64,000 nt of DNA. Source: Coptis chinensis. Lineage: Eukaryota; Streptophyta; Magnoliopsida; Ranunculales; Ranunculaceae. Below the pieces are notes generated by a model. It did not search any database, had not been told where the DNA came from, and worked only from the letters and a program-made list of their open reading frames with translations. The DNA lies in contig CM027378.1 in assembly GCA_015680905.1 (NCBI GenBank), positions 54,771,501 through 54,835,500 of the forward strand. Reading direction: 5' to 3'. Position numbers and translations under genes: made by a program. This document shows, in pieces, positions 1 through 12,006 of the stretch. The first letter of the stretch is position 1; every line of letters begins with the position of its first letter.

Positions 1-1146
1 AACAGCATCCATTCAGAGCTCGACTCCCATGGGTCTGGACGGGTATTTGGAGATTCAGGCAGGATGCCATCATCTGAACTGGGGTGGTTGGGTCGTACCC
101 CGTGTAGGTAATTGGGAAATCTCCTAAGAATTTTGCTAGGGCCTGACCCTTCTCTGAGATTCTGGGGACGTAAATAATATCATATTTTGACAGTTGCACA
201 GACCATTTAGCTAGCCTTCCCGACCTGTTCGGTCTTTCCAGAACTGATCACAATTGGTACTCTGTAATCACTCTAATAGTGTGGGACTAGAAGTACGGTC
301 GTAATTTATCTACGGCAAAAACAAGTGCTAAAGCGACTCTTTCGAGTTTAGGGTACCTTGTTTCTACTGGTAGGAGCGTCCGACTCAAGAAATAGACAGG
401 TTTTTCAACCTTCATTTCATCCACGCGTATCAGTACAGAACTAATGTTGTAGTCAGATGAACAGAGATAAAGACCCAGGACTTCTCCCTCAACAGGCTTT
501 GAAAGGATTGTCGGTGCCCCCATGTATGTTTTGAGTTGATCGAACGCCTTTTGTCATTCTTCCATCCATGCGAAGGAGGTTTTCTTTTGCAGTAACTGAA
601 AGAGAGGTTTGCACTTATCTAAACTCTTGGAGATGAACCTGTTCAGAGCTGCTAACCTGCCTGTAACTTTTTGAACCTCTTTCATGTTTTTAGGTGAGGA
701 CATTTCTATGAGCGCCCGGATCTGATCTGGGTTTGCCTTAATTCCTCTCATAGTAACTAGGTACCCTAAAAACTTCTCTGATGATACAGCGAAAGCACAT
801 TTTGCAAGGTTGAGTTTCATGCGATACTTTCGGAGAACGTCAAATGCACGTTTCAAGTGGGAGAGATGATCTCCCTGATTTAGACTCTTGATCAGGAGAT
901 CATCCACATACACCTCCACAATATCGCCTATCAATCTTTCAAACATTTTGTTTACCAAACGCTGGTATGTGGCTTATGCATTTTTCTGTCCGAATGGCAT
1001 GACTTGATAGCAGTACAGGCCATCCTCGGTTGTAAAACTGGCATGCTTGTGGTCCTCCTCATGCAGTAGGACCTAGTTGTAGCCAGACGATCCATTTGTG
1101 AAAGATAACAATTCATGTCCAGTCGTTCAATCCACCATCTTGTCAA
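1..1146 (-). pseudogene. Reverse transcriptase and start of RNase H, Tat-like element
   Basis: The stretch at 958-554 carries the catalytic VYVDDLLIKS box, a KLNLAKCAFAV segment, KFLGYLV and GRLAALNRFISKS, which is the thumb/connection region of Tat-type reverse transcriptases. The stretch at 523-287 continues into RNase H, with YFLSRTLLPVETRYPKLE. The coding continues past the left edge. The region is broken, as is the rest of the element. Confidence 0.88.
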
Positions 1147-1637
1147 TTCGTGGCAGAGGGTAGCTGTCTTTCAGACATGAACGGTTCAGATCCGTGAAGT
1201 CAATACAGATTCTCCATGACCCATTCTTCTTTCTTACTAAGACAATATTAGAAATCTAGGTGGGGAAATTGATTTCCCTAACAAAATTAGCTGCCTTTAG
1301 TTTTTCAACTTCAGCTTTTACTACTTTGGATATGTCAGCACCTATCCTTCTCGATTTCTGCTTGACTACTACTGTATTACTGTGGACATTGAGCTGGTGG
1401 CATGCCACGTGAGGGTCAATTCCTGGTATTTCTTTGAATGACTAAGCAAACATATCTCTGTGCTCTCGGAAGAACTGTATTAGAGCTTGGCGCTCTTCAG
1501 AACTCAACAAGGTGCCGATGAAAGTGGTTTTTGGCAAGCTACCTCCTACAATTTCCATTTCCTCCAACAGCTCCAGTGAGGGGGGATCCTCCCTCTCTCA
1601 TGGGACCAGGTCTGGGAGGCAAATCCCACTGTAATTG

Positions 1638-2240
1638 CTATTTGGCGGGTCGCCCCACCTCTATTGGTTTAAAAGGGAGTGGGGACTGCTTCGTCGCCAG
1701 CGCATAGCATGCTTTTGTAGCCACATGATCCCCTCTGATCATCTCAATTGTCCCGTTATGCGGGAACTTCAGACATTGGTGATAGGTGCTAGGAAAAATC
1801 GAGTGAGTCGCGGCAGCCGTGTCCCGCCCCAAAATCATATGATAGGGTGTGTTAGCTTTTACCACAACAAAGTTTATGATGAGAGTTACCAGACTAGTAG
1901 CTATAGGTAGTTGGATCTCCCCAACTAACAGAGCTTTGTCCCCACTAAATCCATATAGGTTGGAGTTGGTGGCGACCATTTTAGAATCAGGAATCTGCAG
2001 CTTCTTGAATGCATCATAATATAGCACATCTGCTGAGCTGCCTAGATCAACCAATATGTGATGCAAATCATAATCTCCAAAAGGAAGTGTCAGAACAAAC
2101 ACATCCTCATAGGAGCTCTGGATGCTACAACAGTCAGCCTCAGTGAAAAGGATGAGTGGATCTGTGTGGGGTACCATGTTAACCTGAGCTCCTATAGTCA
2201 ACTCACTGTTCATGATCCTCATCTTCTTGGCAATGCGCAT
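1638..2240 (-). pseudogene. Aspartic protease region of the Tat-like element
   Basis: The open stretch encodes a retropepsin-like fold with the active-site neighbourhood VDLGSSADVLYYDAF and a later NTPYHMILGRD motif, which matches the C-terminal part of Tat/Retand proteases. It lies between gag and reverse transcriptase in the expected order. It belongs to the same broken element. Confidence 0.85.
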
Positions 2241-2315
2241 TTGATATCGTGTACCCTTTTTAATGATTTGTCCACTTCATTTACTTGCTTTTCTGGAAAT
2301 CATATTTATCTAGAG

Positions 2316-3951
2316 TCAGCCATTGAGCGGTCCAGTACCTGGGGGATCCTGAACTGACGTGTTGATCTCTTCAGGCTGTACTGCGTTCACCTGTTCGTGT
2401 GCCACAAACTGCTTCAAATACCCCCTTTCAATAAGATCTTGTAGTTCATTTTTCAGGGTCATGCAGGCTCTGGTGCTGTGACCCTTACTCTTGTGGAACT
2501 TGTAGTAGGTCCTTTGGTCTCTGGTACCTAGGAAGCCTGGCTTTAGCAGAGATGACCATTTGAGGTAACTATGATTGTTGATCGAGTCCAAAACCTCATC
2601 TGGCATTTTGTTAAGATGGGCAAAGTTTCTGTCCATTGAGGGAAGAGCTTCTTCAGCTCCTTTTACACGTGGCTTCTTATGTGGTTTTCTATCTGCACTA
2701 TTGGCTACATTTTGGTATTGCCCTCTGGGCATTCGTCCCTTTGATGGGGATTCGGCCTTTTGGCGACCACGATTACGGTCTCTCTTTGATTTTTGAGTGG
2801 AAGAATTTCAATTCCCTTCTCGAGGAACCCAGGAACTGTCCGTCTAGTCTTCTTAGCTTCCTGACGTCTGTTCAAGACATCCTCTTCCCACCCCACATGA
2901 GTTTCAACCCTATCAAGGAGTTCCTCTAAATTACGGGGTGGTTTCCTTGAGAGAGATCCGAATAAATTGTTGTTTTCATCCAACCTTGTTTGAAAGCTAT
3001 TATAGCAGTCTGTTCATCACAAGACTCTATTTGGATTGAAATTTCCATGAACCGTTGCATGTAGGATCTCAATGCCTCTCCATCCCTTTTCTTGATGTTG
3101 AACAGTGTATCGTTCTGTTTTGGCTGATGCTTGTTGCATGAGTACCTGTCTATGAAAATCCTAAATAATTCTTCTGGGGACCTGATCTGACGCTCAGGTA
3201 ATTTGTGGTACCACTGGAGCGTAGATCCAGACAGGGAGGCTTTGAATTCCTGACACATGACATGGTCATATCTCTCATATTGTCCCATAGTGGCACAATA
3301 CCTGAATACGTGATCCACTGGATCTGACTTACCACTAAATATACTGAACTTCGGTTATCGGTAAACATGGGGATATGGCTTCCTCATCACCCGTGATCCA
3401 AAAGGAGACCTGCCTACCCCCATTATGGCGGATTGAACAAGGGAGTCTTGCATTTTTCTCCCTTTGCCTGTCATCCGATGCATCTTACAGATCAGGTCAT
3501 TCTTCTCAGTTTCCCATGCACTTTCTTTGGTAGAAAGTTTCATGTTCTGAGTTCTTTTTCGGTGTCGAGGGTCGACATCACGATCCTGGTCAGTGGACTC
3601 CGGTTCTGAGGTTGTTCCTGAGTCCTCATCGGAGTTACTATATTCTGACTCAGATAGCTCGAGTCAAACTGGATCCCCATGCCTTGGGTTCCTAGCACGA
3701 CCACCTTCCGGAGGGTCGTTATCATCGAGATTGATGAGTGGCTCCTTCCCTGTGTCAAACTGATATAAGTGCCTTAGCAGCTGTAATTCTCGCTCAAGGT
3801 TGCTTCTTTGTTGTTCCAGAGCCTGCACCGTCTGACTCGCCTGAAAAGACTCTGGGTTGGTAAGGACATCATTCTCACCATTTTGACGTTCCTCATGAGC
3901 GTTATTCCTGGGACCTGCTCCGGGAAGAACTGGTCCATCGGGGCTGGTCAT
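2316..3951 (-). pseudogene. gag region of the Tat-like element
   Basis: Minus-strand open stretches encode a gag-like protein. The segment around 3318-2926 holds the Retrotrans_gag core (LQWYHKLPERQI, FIDRYSCNK, MQRFMEISIQIE), and a basic, charged tail follows at 2732-2316. Upstream, around 3950-3660, is a glutamine- and glutamate-rich stretch that may be coiled coil. The region is broken into several open stretches. Assignment rests on the gag core and on its position between PBS and protease. Confidence 0.8.
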
Positions 3952-4147
3952 AGGCCCTTGGGTGGGGGATCATTCGCATCTTGGTGACCGACATTCTCAC
4001 CCCCTTCAGGCATCTCGTGCACTTCTTTTCTGATGGCGATGCTGCACGTGGTAGCGCCACCCTTTGTTTTCTTTGCTCCTGCCACCACAACAGTAAGAGT
4101 TTTTAGACTAAATCAATTGCTTGAAATGAATATTTACCTGCTTTCGT

Positions 4148-4164
4148 CCCCACAGACGGCGCCA
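4148..4164 (-). promoter_or_regulatory. Primer-binding site of the Tat-like element
   Basis: Minus-strand TGGCGCCGTCTGTGGGG lies five bases inside the LTR end. TGGCGCC-starting sites at this position are usual in Tat and Athila elements. I did not verify which tRNA it matches. Confidence 0.7.
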
Positions 4165-4169
4165 AAAAA

Positions 4170-4839
4170 TGTAGGGGAAATTCCAAGTATCCCTTGATCT
4201 TCCTCTGTGCCTTGTGATCTAGAAGACTTTTATGAATAGAGAAGGGATGAGATGATGGTGAGTTCAGGGTTTAACCGTCTGACGGCTGCCTACATATCTT
4301 CTCTGTTATTTAGGAGAATCAAACCCCATTTTGCGTAGTTCCTAAGAGCGAATCCCTATGGTTTATATAGGAAGAGCTACGAGAGTCCTAGGGTTAGGGC
4401 TGTCCTCACCGCTTGTGAGTTCCCTTCCATCTTTGGACTCTGCCTTCCTATTGGGATTCCTTTAATTATGGAAGTCTAAATCTAGACCATATCTTAAGGG
4501 ATGTAAGTTTCATTGTTGATAATAATGTCCCATCGTGTATGAAAAGATAACTCCTAGGATATGTCATCACGATTCCTTCCTTATCATTAAAGATCTCCAT
4601 CTTCAGTTTCCTTCTGCTTAGGAACTGTCTATATCAGTTCCTAATGACTGGGATAACTGTTATGTTTGAAGGCGGTCAGTCATGTGCCTGACACATATCC
4701 ACTAAACACTCGTGCTAAGCATGAGATCACTTATTCACAGAACTGATTCGATGGTCCTCATCTCATTCTGGACATCTATAGTCTTAAGCTATTTCCCATA
4801 CACGTGTCATATGTTCAATGACGGAAAATCCCCCCTACA
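4170..4839 (-). repeat. 5' LTR of the Tat-like element
   Basis: This 670-bp block begins TGTAGGGGAA and ends CCCCCCTACA on the plus strand, so both strands show TG..CA ends inside a near-perfect terminal inverted repeat. It sits directly upstream (minus sense) of a PBS-like sequence and the gag region. The partner LTR is outside the window, so no target duplication can be tested. Confidence 0.8.
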
Positions 4840-4947
4840 ATTTCCTTAATTGCTAGAAAATCTTCTGTAATTATCTAAAGTCTTAATATGGAAGCATATC
4901 TTGAAAAATATATTTTCTAAATCTGAACCTGCTATATCTAGCTTATG

Positions 4948-5172
4948 GTGCCATAATTTTGGGCAAGGCAGGCATGCCATAATTTTGGGCAGCGCAGACA
5001 TGCCATAATTATGGGCGGCACTAGCATGCCATAATATTGGGTAGGGCAGGCATACCATGATATTGGGCAGGGCAGACATGCCATAATTTTGGGCGGCGCT
5101 GGCATGCCATAATTTTGGGCAGCAGGCATGCCATAATTTTAGGCAGCTCATGCATGCTATAATTATAGGCGG
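4948..5172. repeat. 26-bp minisatellite, about 9 units
   Basis: About nine head-to-tail units of 24-27 bp follow the pattern TGCCATAATTTTGGGC followed by a variable RGCRCNGGCA tail. The units differ by a few bases each, so the array is not freshly expanded. It lies between the Tat-like LTR and the presumed LTR of the Athila-like element. The repeats make an artificial reading frame on the minus strand (repeated KLWHA / NYGM), which I do not regard as a gene. Confidence 0.9.
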
Positions 5173-6479
5173 TGATAATAAATAATTAAAAATGATGTGA
5201 TGCACAGTAGATATATGATGTCGTGAACAGTAAATTATGGTGGAAAAATAGTAGATAAATCTCATCAAAATCATGTGATAAAGAGGAGAATAGTCGTGTT
5301 CGCCAAACTCTAATTCGTACACTACTTAGATGCGAATCTAGATTGCAAATATGCTTCACTAATAAGAGTCAAAACAGTAAATATGAAGTGAGAACAGTGA
5401 ATTTAGAGAATGAATAAAGATATTAGAAGGGGTTTAATCCGCCATGCGATTCAATTTACTATTAGTTATTATCAAATCGCTTTGTTAATCCCTAGTGAAG
5501 ACCAAGTCCTCTCGGATCGAGGTTCCACTAGCATGAGAGTGTAGCTCCACCACAAATCTCTTTGGTGGTGGCTTTATACTTTAGTTCTCTGTTATGAGCT
5601 CTATCTCTAGTAACTCATAACGAAGAACTTGGCGTTCTTTTATGCAACACAATAAAAACTATTAGCTACTCATCCTCACATGGCTTCATAAACCTCTTCT
5701 AATGGAGTTTTAGCCTAGTGTCATAGGAATCATATTAACTAAAGATTGAATAGAATACATAATTTAAAGAACAATAATTGAAATTAAACTAAAGCTTAAT
5801 GGTGGCTACAATTGCTAAACATAATTATAACCTAAAGAAAACATAAACCTAAATTAAACTAAGGGTTTGCTAGAAGAGGTAAAAAAGGAGTTGTAGTGTT
5901 TAGCCTTAACCCTCTTTATATAGGAGAGGGTTAGGGTTACATTTTCATGCATGGGCCAAAAAGGGGGACTTTGGGCCTCTAAAGTGAGCCCAAAGTCCAT
6001 TAGGTTAAGTTTAAAAGGGCCACAGCTGCTAGAAATTACTTCTGTACCTTTTTAGTCCACTTTTATAGCTCTGATTGAGACAAGGTTAAGTCCATTGGAA
6101 ATCTGATTCCGAGCCGGTCGTTTTGACATAAATTAGGCCCAATTTTGAGGCTCGAGTCTAAAGATATGGCCTGTTGAAGTTTTGTTGACTTTTTTGTCCT
6201 TTTTCTACCCGGATTGACTTTAACTTCCCAACTTTGATTGGAATTGAAAAAGGCTTTTCTCCATTATTCTTGGGCTTTAAATGTAAAATTTCTTCGACAA
6301 TCATCTTTGACTCATTTTCCATGCAAAAGTGGTGTTTTTAGTCACCTAATCAACTTCAAGTCCTGAAATGTACAAAAACACGTAAACATTACTAACTTTT
6401 ATTTATTATAAATATATATAATTGGCCTAAATAGAGTACTATTAAGGGGTTTAAACTACACTTTTGGGTGCTTATCACA
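5173..6479 (-). repeat. Probable LTR of the minus-strand Athila-like element
   Basis: The right border is set by the polypurine-like CCACCCCCAAACAG at 6480, so the minus-strand LTR would open TGTGATAAGCACCC. A TGATA at 5173 is a plausible opposite end, just beyond the minisatellite. A minus-strand TATA box lies near 5930 (TATATAAAG when read on that strand). The partner LTR was not found, so the left border is tentative. Confidence 0.55.
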
Positions 6480-9080
6480 CCACCCCCAAACAGCATTTTG
6501 TTTGTCCTCAAGCAAAGATGAGAAATAAAAACAGATAAGTGGCCAAAAATGTGGTCCTAACTATCCTCGTTTTGCAGAGTGCGATTGCATTGACCATATG
6601 CAATAAGGCCTTAAACCATTAGGAATTCCCTAGTGGACAAGTTATAGCCTCGTGAGAGTTTTCTAGAGAAAGTACTCACAAACTTCATTTATATTACAAT
6701 GACTAAAAGATAAAAATAAAATTTCCTAATTATTCTCATATATCTATACATCTCTATAACAATATAATAAGAAAAATGCTTTTGAAACCTAAGTTAATAC
6801 ACGCATAATAATCAAATCATCTAAAAATATACATGCATACTATGAACTATATTATGAAATGCAATGGCAAGTCCGTTTCTGAATCTTTTGGAATTGCGTT
6901 CTTAAGTAGGTTCTCACAATTTATCAAGACAAAAATACTCTAATTTTTTCACTCAAGTTAGTTCACTCCAGTGTGCAGTGGACACACACTTCCTCACAAT
7001 CTCAATGACGTCTAAAGGAGCCGAGGTCGATCAATCACATCTACCACTTACTATCACACCAAATTAATCCTAATTGAGCTAGAAGTCTTTATTAGGTGAT
7101 ACGGGGCTGAGGTGATGGTTTAAGAAAAAAACAGAATGGATATTCAAATAAACAAGTCTAAGATCATAGGGTCTTCAATTACATGTAACTAGAGAAAACC
7201 TTGTTCTTACTTTGCTTCTACACTTTTTAACTCCTTTTATTCTATTTTTATAGTTTTTTGTCTTTTATTTTATTTATTTTTTAATCTGAAGCAACTAACT
7301 AATTTTTGGTTTTCCACAAAAATTACACTTACTAATTTTTGCTTTTTAACTCATCCACAGGTTTTTCTTTTTATTTTTATTGGTTTAAAAGATGGGTAAA
7401 GGATTTGTGGTTGGGAAAAGGCTAAATGAAAGGCTCAGAGGGGCGACTAGCAGATAATTACTTATGGGTATGAATTTTTAGCTATATCGATCCAAAGAGG
7501 GCCTAAATTCTTGCTTAGGATATGGTATGGTGATCCAACAAGTGGATGTGTGATTTATCTATTTATATTATATGTCTCCTTTGTGTCATCACTCAGATAC
7601 TCACTCATATGAGACTTTTAGGCTAGAATCACACAGGATATGTAAAATTAAGTAGTCTAACCTGGGTCTCAGAACAATACTACCAAGTACACTTATACAT
7701 GCTCATGCAAGATGTTAATGAAAAGATGCAATGACTATTACCTATATATTAATCTAAGTTTCTAAGAACTACGCTTAATTCTATTGCTATTTGAGATTTC
7801 TAGACTAATATCATCAAAGAAAAGAAAATAATACCATTATCCTAAGTGCATAGTATAAACTATTTTTATGTTTTTTCTATTTTTTAAACAACAAATAATA
7901 CGTAATATACAACCTAATATGTGCTTAAACATTTACAGCGTGTTTCTATACCACCCCCAAACAGAATCATGCTTTGTCCCCAAAGTAAGGAATAAAACCA
8001 AAGGAGAAAGAGTACCATAGAAACGTGCTAGTAAATGGTAGCACCTGTAAAAGAAAGTTAAACGATACAAATATAAAGAAATAAATTGCAGTCACAACTC
8101 CTATATGAGTTCCATCCAGTATGGAGATAAAAGGAAATAAAATTCACTTGGGACATAAGCGGACTCTAACAAGAAAATTATAAATATTACCATATATAGT
8201 TGTTTATAATCATGCATTTTCCTTCGTTTGCTCCTCACTTTTGAAATGAGGTTCTTTTAAGTCTTGCATATCTATGACTACTTTCCATGCCTTCATCCTA
8301 TTTTCATCTACCCTAGCCAACCTATTTAGTGCAATTTGGTCAGTATAATTTTTGGAATAGACAGAGCAAACAAGTAATGAATTCAAGTACTGGAAGTTAG
8401 AAAAGTGGAACATGGAAATCCGAGCCTGGAAGGTTGCGGTGAGGATGCGCGCGTGCTTGGAATAACCCTTGGGTGGGCGCGGTAAGTGATAAATAATGTT
8501 GATACCAATTTAATACGAGCGCGGTGCGCACTAATTTTGGTCTGGTGTGAGGCGCGTGCGCACTCTGAGATGCAGCGATGTGTTTAGGATTTTTAGTTAT
8601 GAAACTACATGCTTAGAGATTGATTTTATAGTGTTTGTTTCCTAAGTCTAAGGCCAGATTGTTGCTAAAATAAAAGATGTGAAAAAAAACATATTTTTGG
8701 AATAGTTTCCTACACAAGATTTCTATTTCAGTTTTTGGAATTTCTATATATGATTAGTCTCCAAAATTCCCTGAAATTTTGACATTATTTCACGAAATTT
8801 CAGGTTCCTAATTACATTATGGATCCCAATTGTATGAAACAAGGCCCATGGGTTGCATATAATGGGTTTCTCTATTAGATTAGCTTCTAAAATTCAACGA
8901 AACTTTGAAATTCCACGAAATATCAGGTACCTAATTACATTGTGGTCCCAATTAATTAAACAAAGCCCAAGGGTTGTTATATTTTGGCCCAAAACTTATA
9001 TAAATGTGATTAAGGCATGTAATTTCATACGTTCACATATATTAAAATATACCAACCCCAAACAATTTGAGAGGGGGGGT
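6480..9080 (-). other. Non-coding 3' region of Athila-like element with serial polypurine-tract motifs
   Basis: No convincing coding sequence is seen here. Motifs of the form GGGGACAA.. followed by TTTGGGGGTGG (minus strand) occur near 6485 and 7955, and a weaker one near 9065. About 6430-7200 is repeated directly at 15790-16520. About 7620-9080 is repeated in inverted orientation at 22080-22880. The region is AT-rich, with a GC-rich patch at 8440-8575. Confidence 0.6.
8740..8995. repeat. Tandem duplication of about 125 bp (2 copies)
   Basis: Two adjacent copies, about 8740-8862 and 8865-8995, share the order GATTAG..CT, AAATTC, TTTGA.ATT, TTCCACGAAAT-like, CAGG.ACCTAATTACATT and GGGTTG. They differ by scattered substitutions. 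The plus-strand Athila copy at 22180-22290 matches one unit, which suggests the duplication arose in this element. Confidence 0.6.
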
Positions 9081-9759
9081 TCATGACATTGGTCAATTAA
9101 ATCACCTAAACATGTTGAATATCAACAGAAAAACTATATGGTAAAGAATATGTGATTAATCATGCATTAATTTTAACAATACGTGCATATATAAATAATC
9201 ACATAAACAAATAAATACTAACTACTTAACTAAAAATGAAATTAACAATTAATTAAACTAAAGTACTGAATTTAAAATAAGTAAATAGTTATTACAAAAC
9301 ATAAATAATTATAAATCAAATTCATCACAACAATTCAAATATAAAGCAACTATCCTTGGGAAGAAGAAGGTCTAGAACCATCAGCAGGACAATGATGACG
9401 ACGCTTACGTCTAGAATTAGAAGAAGAAGGCGAACCTCCTGGCTGGGGCAAACGTCTCAAGACCTCGGCCTAAAAAGCTTCCTGTGCCTCTTCCATATTC
9501 TCTATCGAATTAAGCATGTCAGCGTGGTTGTCGGCTATGGTGCGAATGTTATGCTCTAGGCTGCGGTGATCACGTTAAATGGAACCCTGATGCCTCTGTA
9601 TCGATTCACAGAGCGTAGTTAGGTTTCACTGATGATCATAAAGCGTACGCATCCCTCTATGGAGTAGTGAAAACTGTGCAATATCAGAAGTAGCACGATC
9701 CATAACATTCTCAGCAAAATAAGCTAGATATTCATCCTTATCCTCATCCTCATCCTCAT

Positions 9760-10401
9760 CTAAACCATCAGCTCTCTCTTTAGGCAGTGTCCAATTCCTT
9801 TAGACACAGTCATTATACACCTTTGCATTTGAGTGAAGCCTAATATGAGTCCTAGGTGACTTAGGCACGCACCCCAAGATAACATAATTTTAGTAACTAA
9901 AACAGGTAGGGGTGCAGTGCTCAGGCCTACAGCCATAAGCTCATCAAATATAAAATCAATGAGGCAAAAACCATACCTCCTGTTCTGTAGTACCCAAAGA
10001 ACATGCAGAAATGACAAGTTATTGTCACTCGGCTTTGAAGTATTACAAACGTTCTTTCCTAGCCACTGCATCACAGCCAGCTGGTTAATCCTTAACGATT
10101 GCTGTCTGACACAGTAAGAACGATCATTGTATCGACCCTCAAGCAGCATCTCTAGCATCAGCTGATGCACTCCAGTAAACTAGGATCTCTGTAAGGTCAG
10201 GGTGATCTATTTCGCTGGTATCCCAGTGATGGTAGCGAGCAAATCATGAGTCACATCCCGGTGAACTCCGTCTAAATCCACAAACATCCTCCCTGAAGGA
10301 AGTATCCTCTTATTCTGATGAAACTTCAACACCAAATCCTCATAGTAGTAGTACTCAGTAGAGTACCACATTCTATCGTACCCTCTAGCACGAATCTCCA
10401 T
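9760..10401 (-). pseudogene. Third ORF of the Athila-like element (downstream of integrase)
   Basis: Two minus-strand open stretches (10401-10207 and 10170-9760) lie after the integrase, where Athila elements often carry an extra ORF. The first contains GYDRMWYSTEYYYYEDLVLKF and VDLDGVHRDVTHDLLATIT. The second has a mostly hydrophobic block around NRRYGFCLIDFIFDELMAVG. The spacing resembles the 'putative plant transposon protein' domain found in some Athila relatives more than a clear envelope: I see no signal peptide and no convincing membrane anchor. Family assignment is uncertain. Confidence 0.45.
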
Positions 10402-11619
10402 ACTATAGAATGGCTAGAATATCTCCGCGTTAAATGCGGATTCCGGCATGATTTTTACTAGTCGGGCCATTTTTTGGTTGGATTTTGAATACGGATAAGG
10501 GTTTAAGTAGGGGATGATGGTGGGAAGCTGCTGTAAAAATTTGGAGAAAGCCTGTTTCGATGGAAGCGCGGGGCGCGCTTGGATTCAGTTTTGAGTAGGC
10601 GCGATGCGCGCTGGGATCGATTTAGGTTAGGTTTAATTTTGTTTGAGAAGATGAAGTGAATGGGCCGGTGTTGGATCTTAAATGGGATGGTCGGTGGGGT
10701 GTAAATATTATGGGTTGGGTTGAAAAATAAATTTTGGCCAAAGCCCAAATCTTTTCAATAATACCCATCTTGTCTTACTGCCTCGTAAACTTAAAACTAA
10801 GATTCCCGATTCGTTAGTGGTCCGATTTTTGCGAATAAGCTATGAAAATGATCAGCATGGAGAATGCTATCTAATGATCTAGAAAAAAAACTCAAATTTA
10901 GCTATGGTGACATATGAAATGGTGGAAGAACGCCTCAAAATATGTAAATGGCATAAGTTATGAGGGCGAAGTGAAATCTAGAAGTCTAGATTGTGTCACA
11001 CGAATCTATACGACTTAAAGTAGCATAAACAAAGATAAGAGGTTAAGAAAACAAGGTGGGGTGATTACCCACCCCCAAACAAAATTTTAGAATAGGATGA
11101 AATTCTTTTGTTGTGGTGGATATGTGGGTCTTTTAAACTCAGATACCCTAGACTTTCTAATCTATCTAATATTTATGGGTTTTATATTTTATAATTTTTA
11201 TGAAAAGGATTTTTGAAAAATACAAGAATAAAGCAAGTAAAAATGTAAATCACTCCATAGAGAAACACTACTCAAAAGAAACGAAAAAAAGTGTAAGAAA
11301 GGAATGCACGAAGTACATGAATGTGGACTAAAGATCCGGCACTTACAACCACACACTCGGAAAGGAGGGTCCGGTTACCTTAATGGAGTACTCCCAAAAT
11401 ATAGAATATGGATAGGAAGTACACCAAACATAGAGGTCAGCCCTCATAAATAATGTCTTGTAGAAGGGTTTCTTCTACAGCGGGCGATCGTAATTTGTGG
11501 AAATATTTTAAGCATTGGCCATTTACTTGAAAGGTACTGTTGTCTTTGGGATTTACCAAAGTAATTACTCCTTGAGGAGTGACATCAGCAACCAGAAAAA
11601 GTCCGGACCAACGTGTTTT
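10402..11619 (-). other. Athila internal spacer without a convincing gene
   Basis: This lies between the third ORF and the integrase C-terminus. It contains two GC-rich semi-palindromic patches (10563-10582, 10596-10614) and another polypurine-like CCCACCCCCAAACA near 11070. The 81-residue open frame at 10748-10503 has biased composition and no recognisable motif, and I do not call it a gene. Confidence 0.6.
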
Positions 11620-12006
11620 TTATTTTCCAGGAAAAATATGCAAACGTGAGTTATATAACAAAACTTTTTGACCAAGATCAAACTCTTTACGCAAAATATG
11701 TTTATCATGAATACGATTCATGTTAGCTTTATAATCCTTCGCTAAATCATAAGAATCTCTACGGATTTCTTCAAGCTCACTTAATTGTAATTTGCGCTTG
11801 ATATCAGCAGCATTAATGTTGAAATTTAAACTTCTAATAGCCCACAGGGCACGGTATTCCAACTTAACAGGCAAGTGACAAGGTTTACCAAAAACTAAGC
11901 GGTAAAGGGACATACCAATAGGTGTTTTAAAAGCTGTTCTATATGCCCATAAAGCATCTATTAGGTGTCTATACCAGTCTTTCCTATCAGGATTAACTGT
12001 CATTTC
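11620..12006 (-). pseudogene. Integrase C-terminal part, Athila-like
   Basis: The open stretch encodes [14 protein letters not shown], then [20 protein letters not shown] and a basic helix-rich tail that ends in the [17 protein letters not shown] type of C-terminal domain. This is the classic Athila integrase tail. Its upstream neighbour in the gene lies beyond the solo LTR at 12007-13260. Confidence 0.88.

Larger units (their letters stand above)
1..4839 (-). mobile_element. Ty3/gypsy Tat-like retrotransposon, 5' portion, cut by window edge
   Basis: The element reads right to left: 5' LTR (4170-4839), primer-binding site, gag (about 3950-2320), protease (about 2240-1640), reverse transcriptase and RNase H (about 1150-1). 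Integrase and the 3' LTR lie beyond position 1. The Retrotrans_gag core, the DLGSSADVL protease motif and the VYVDDLLIKS reverse-transcriptase box followed by KFLGYLV are typical of the Tat/Retand branch of non-chromoviral gypsy elements. The coding region is broken, with at least half a dozen breaks, so this is a fossil. LTR divergence cannot be used for dating because only one LTR is in view. Confidence 0.9.

Noticed and set aside
1635-1910. 91-residue plus-strand frame
   Set aside because: Antisense to the Tat-like protease region.
4846-5322. 158-residue minus-strand frame with repeated KLWHA/NYGM motifs
   Set aside because: It is the translation of the 26-bp minisatellite in a frame without stops; overlapping frames give similar repeats.
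9356-9559. Arginine-rich plus-strand frame
   Set aside because: Comes from GAAGAAGAAGG-type simple sequence and has no conserved motif; it lies antisense in the Athila 3' region.
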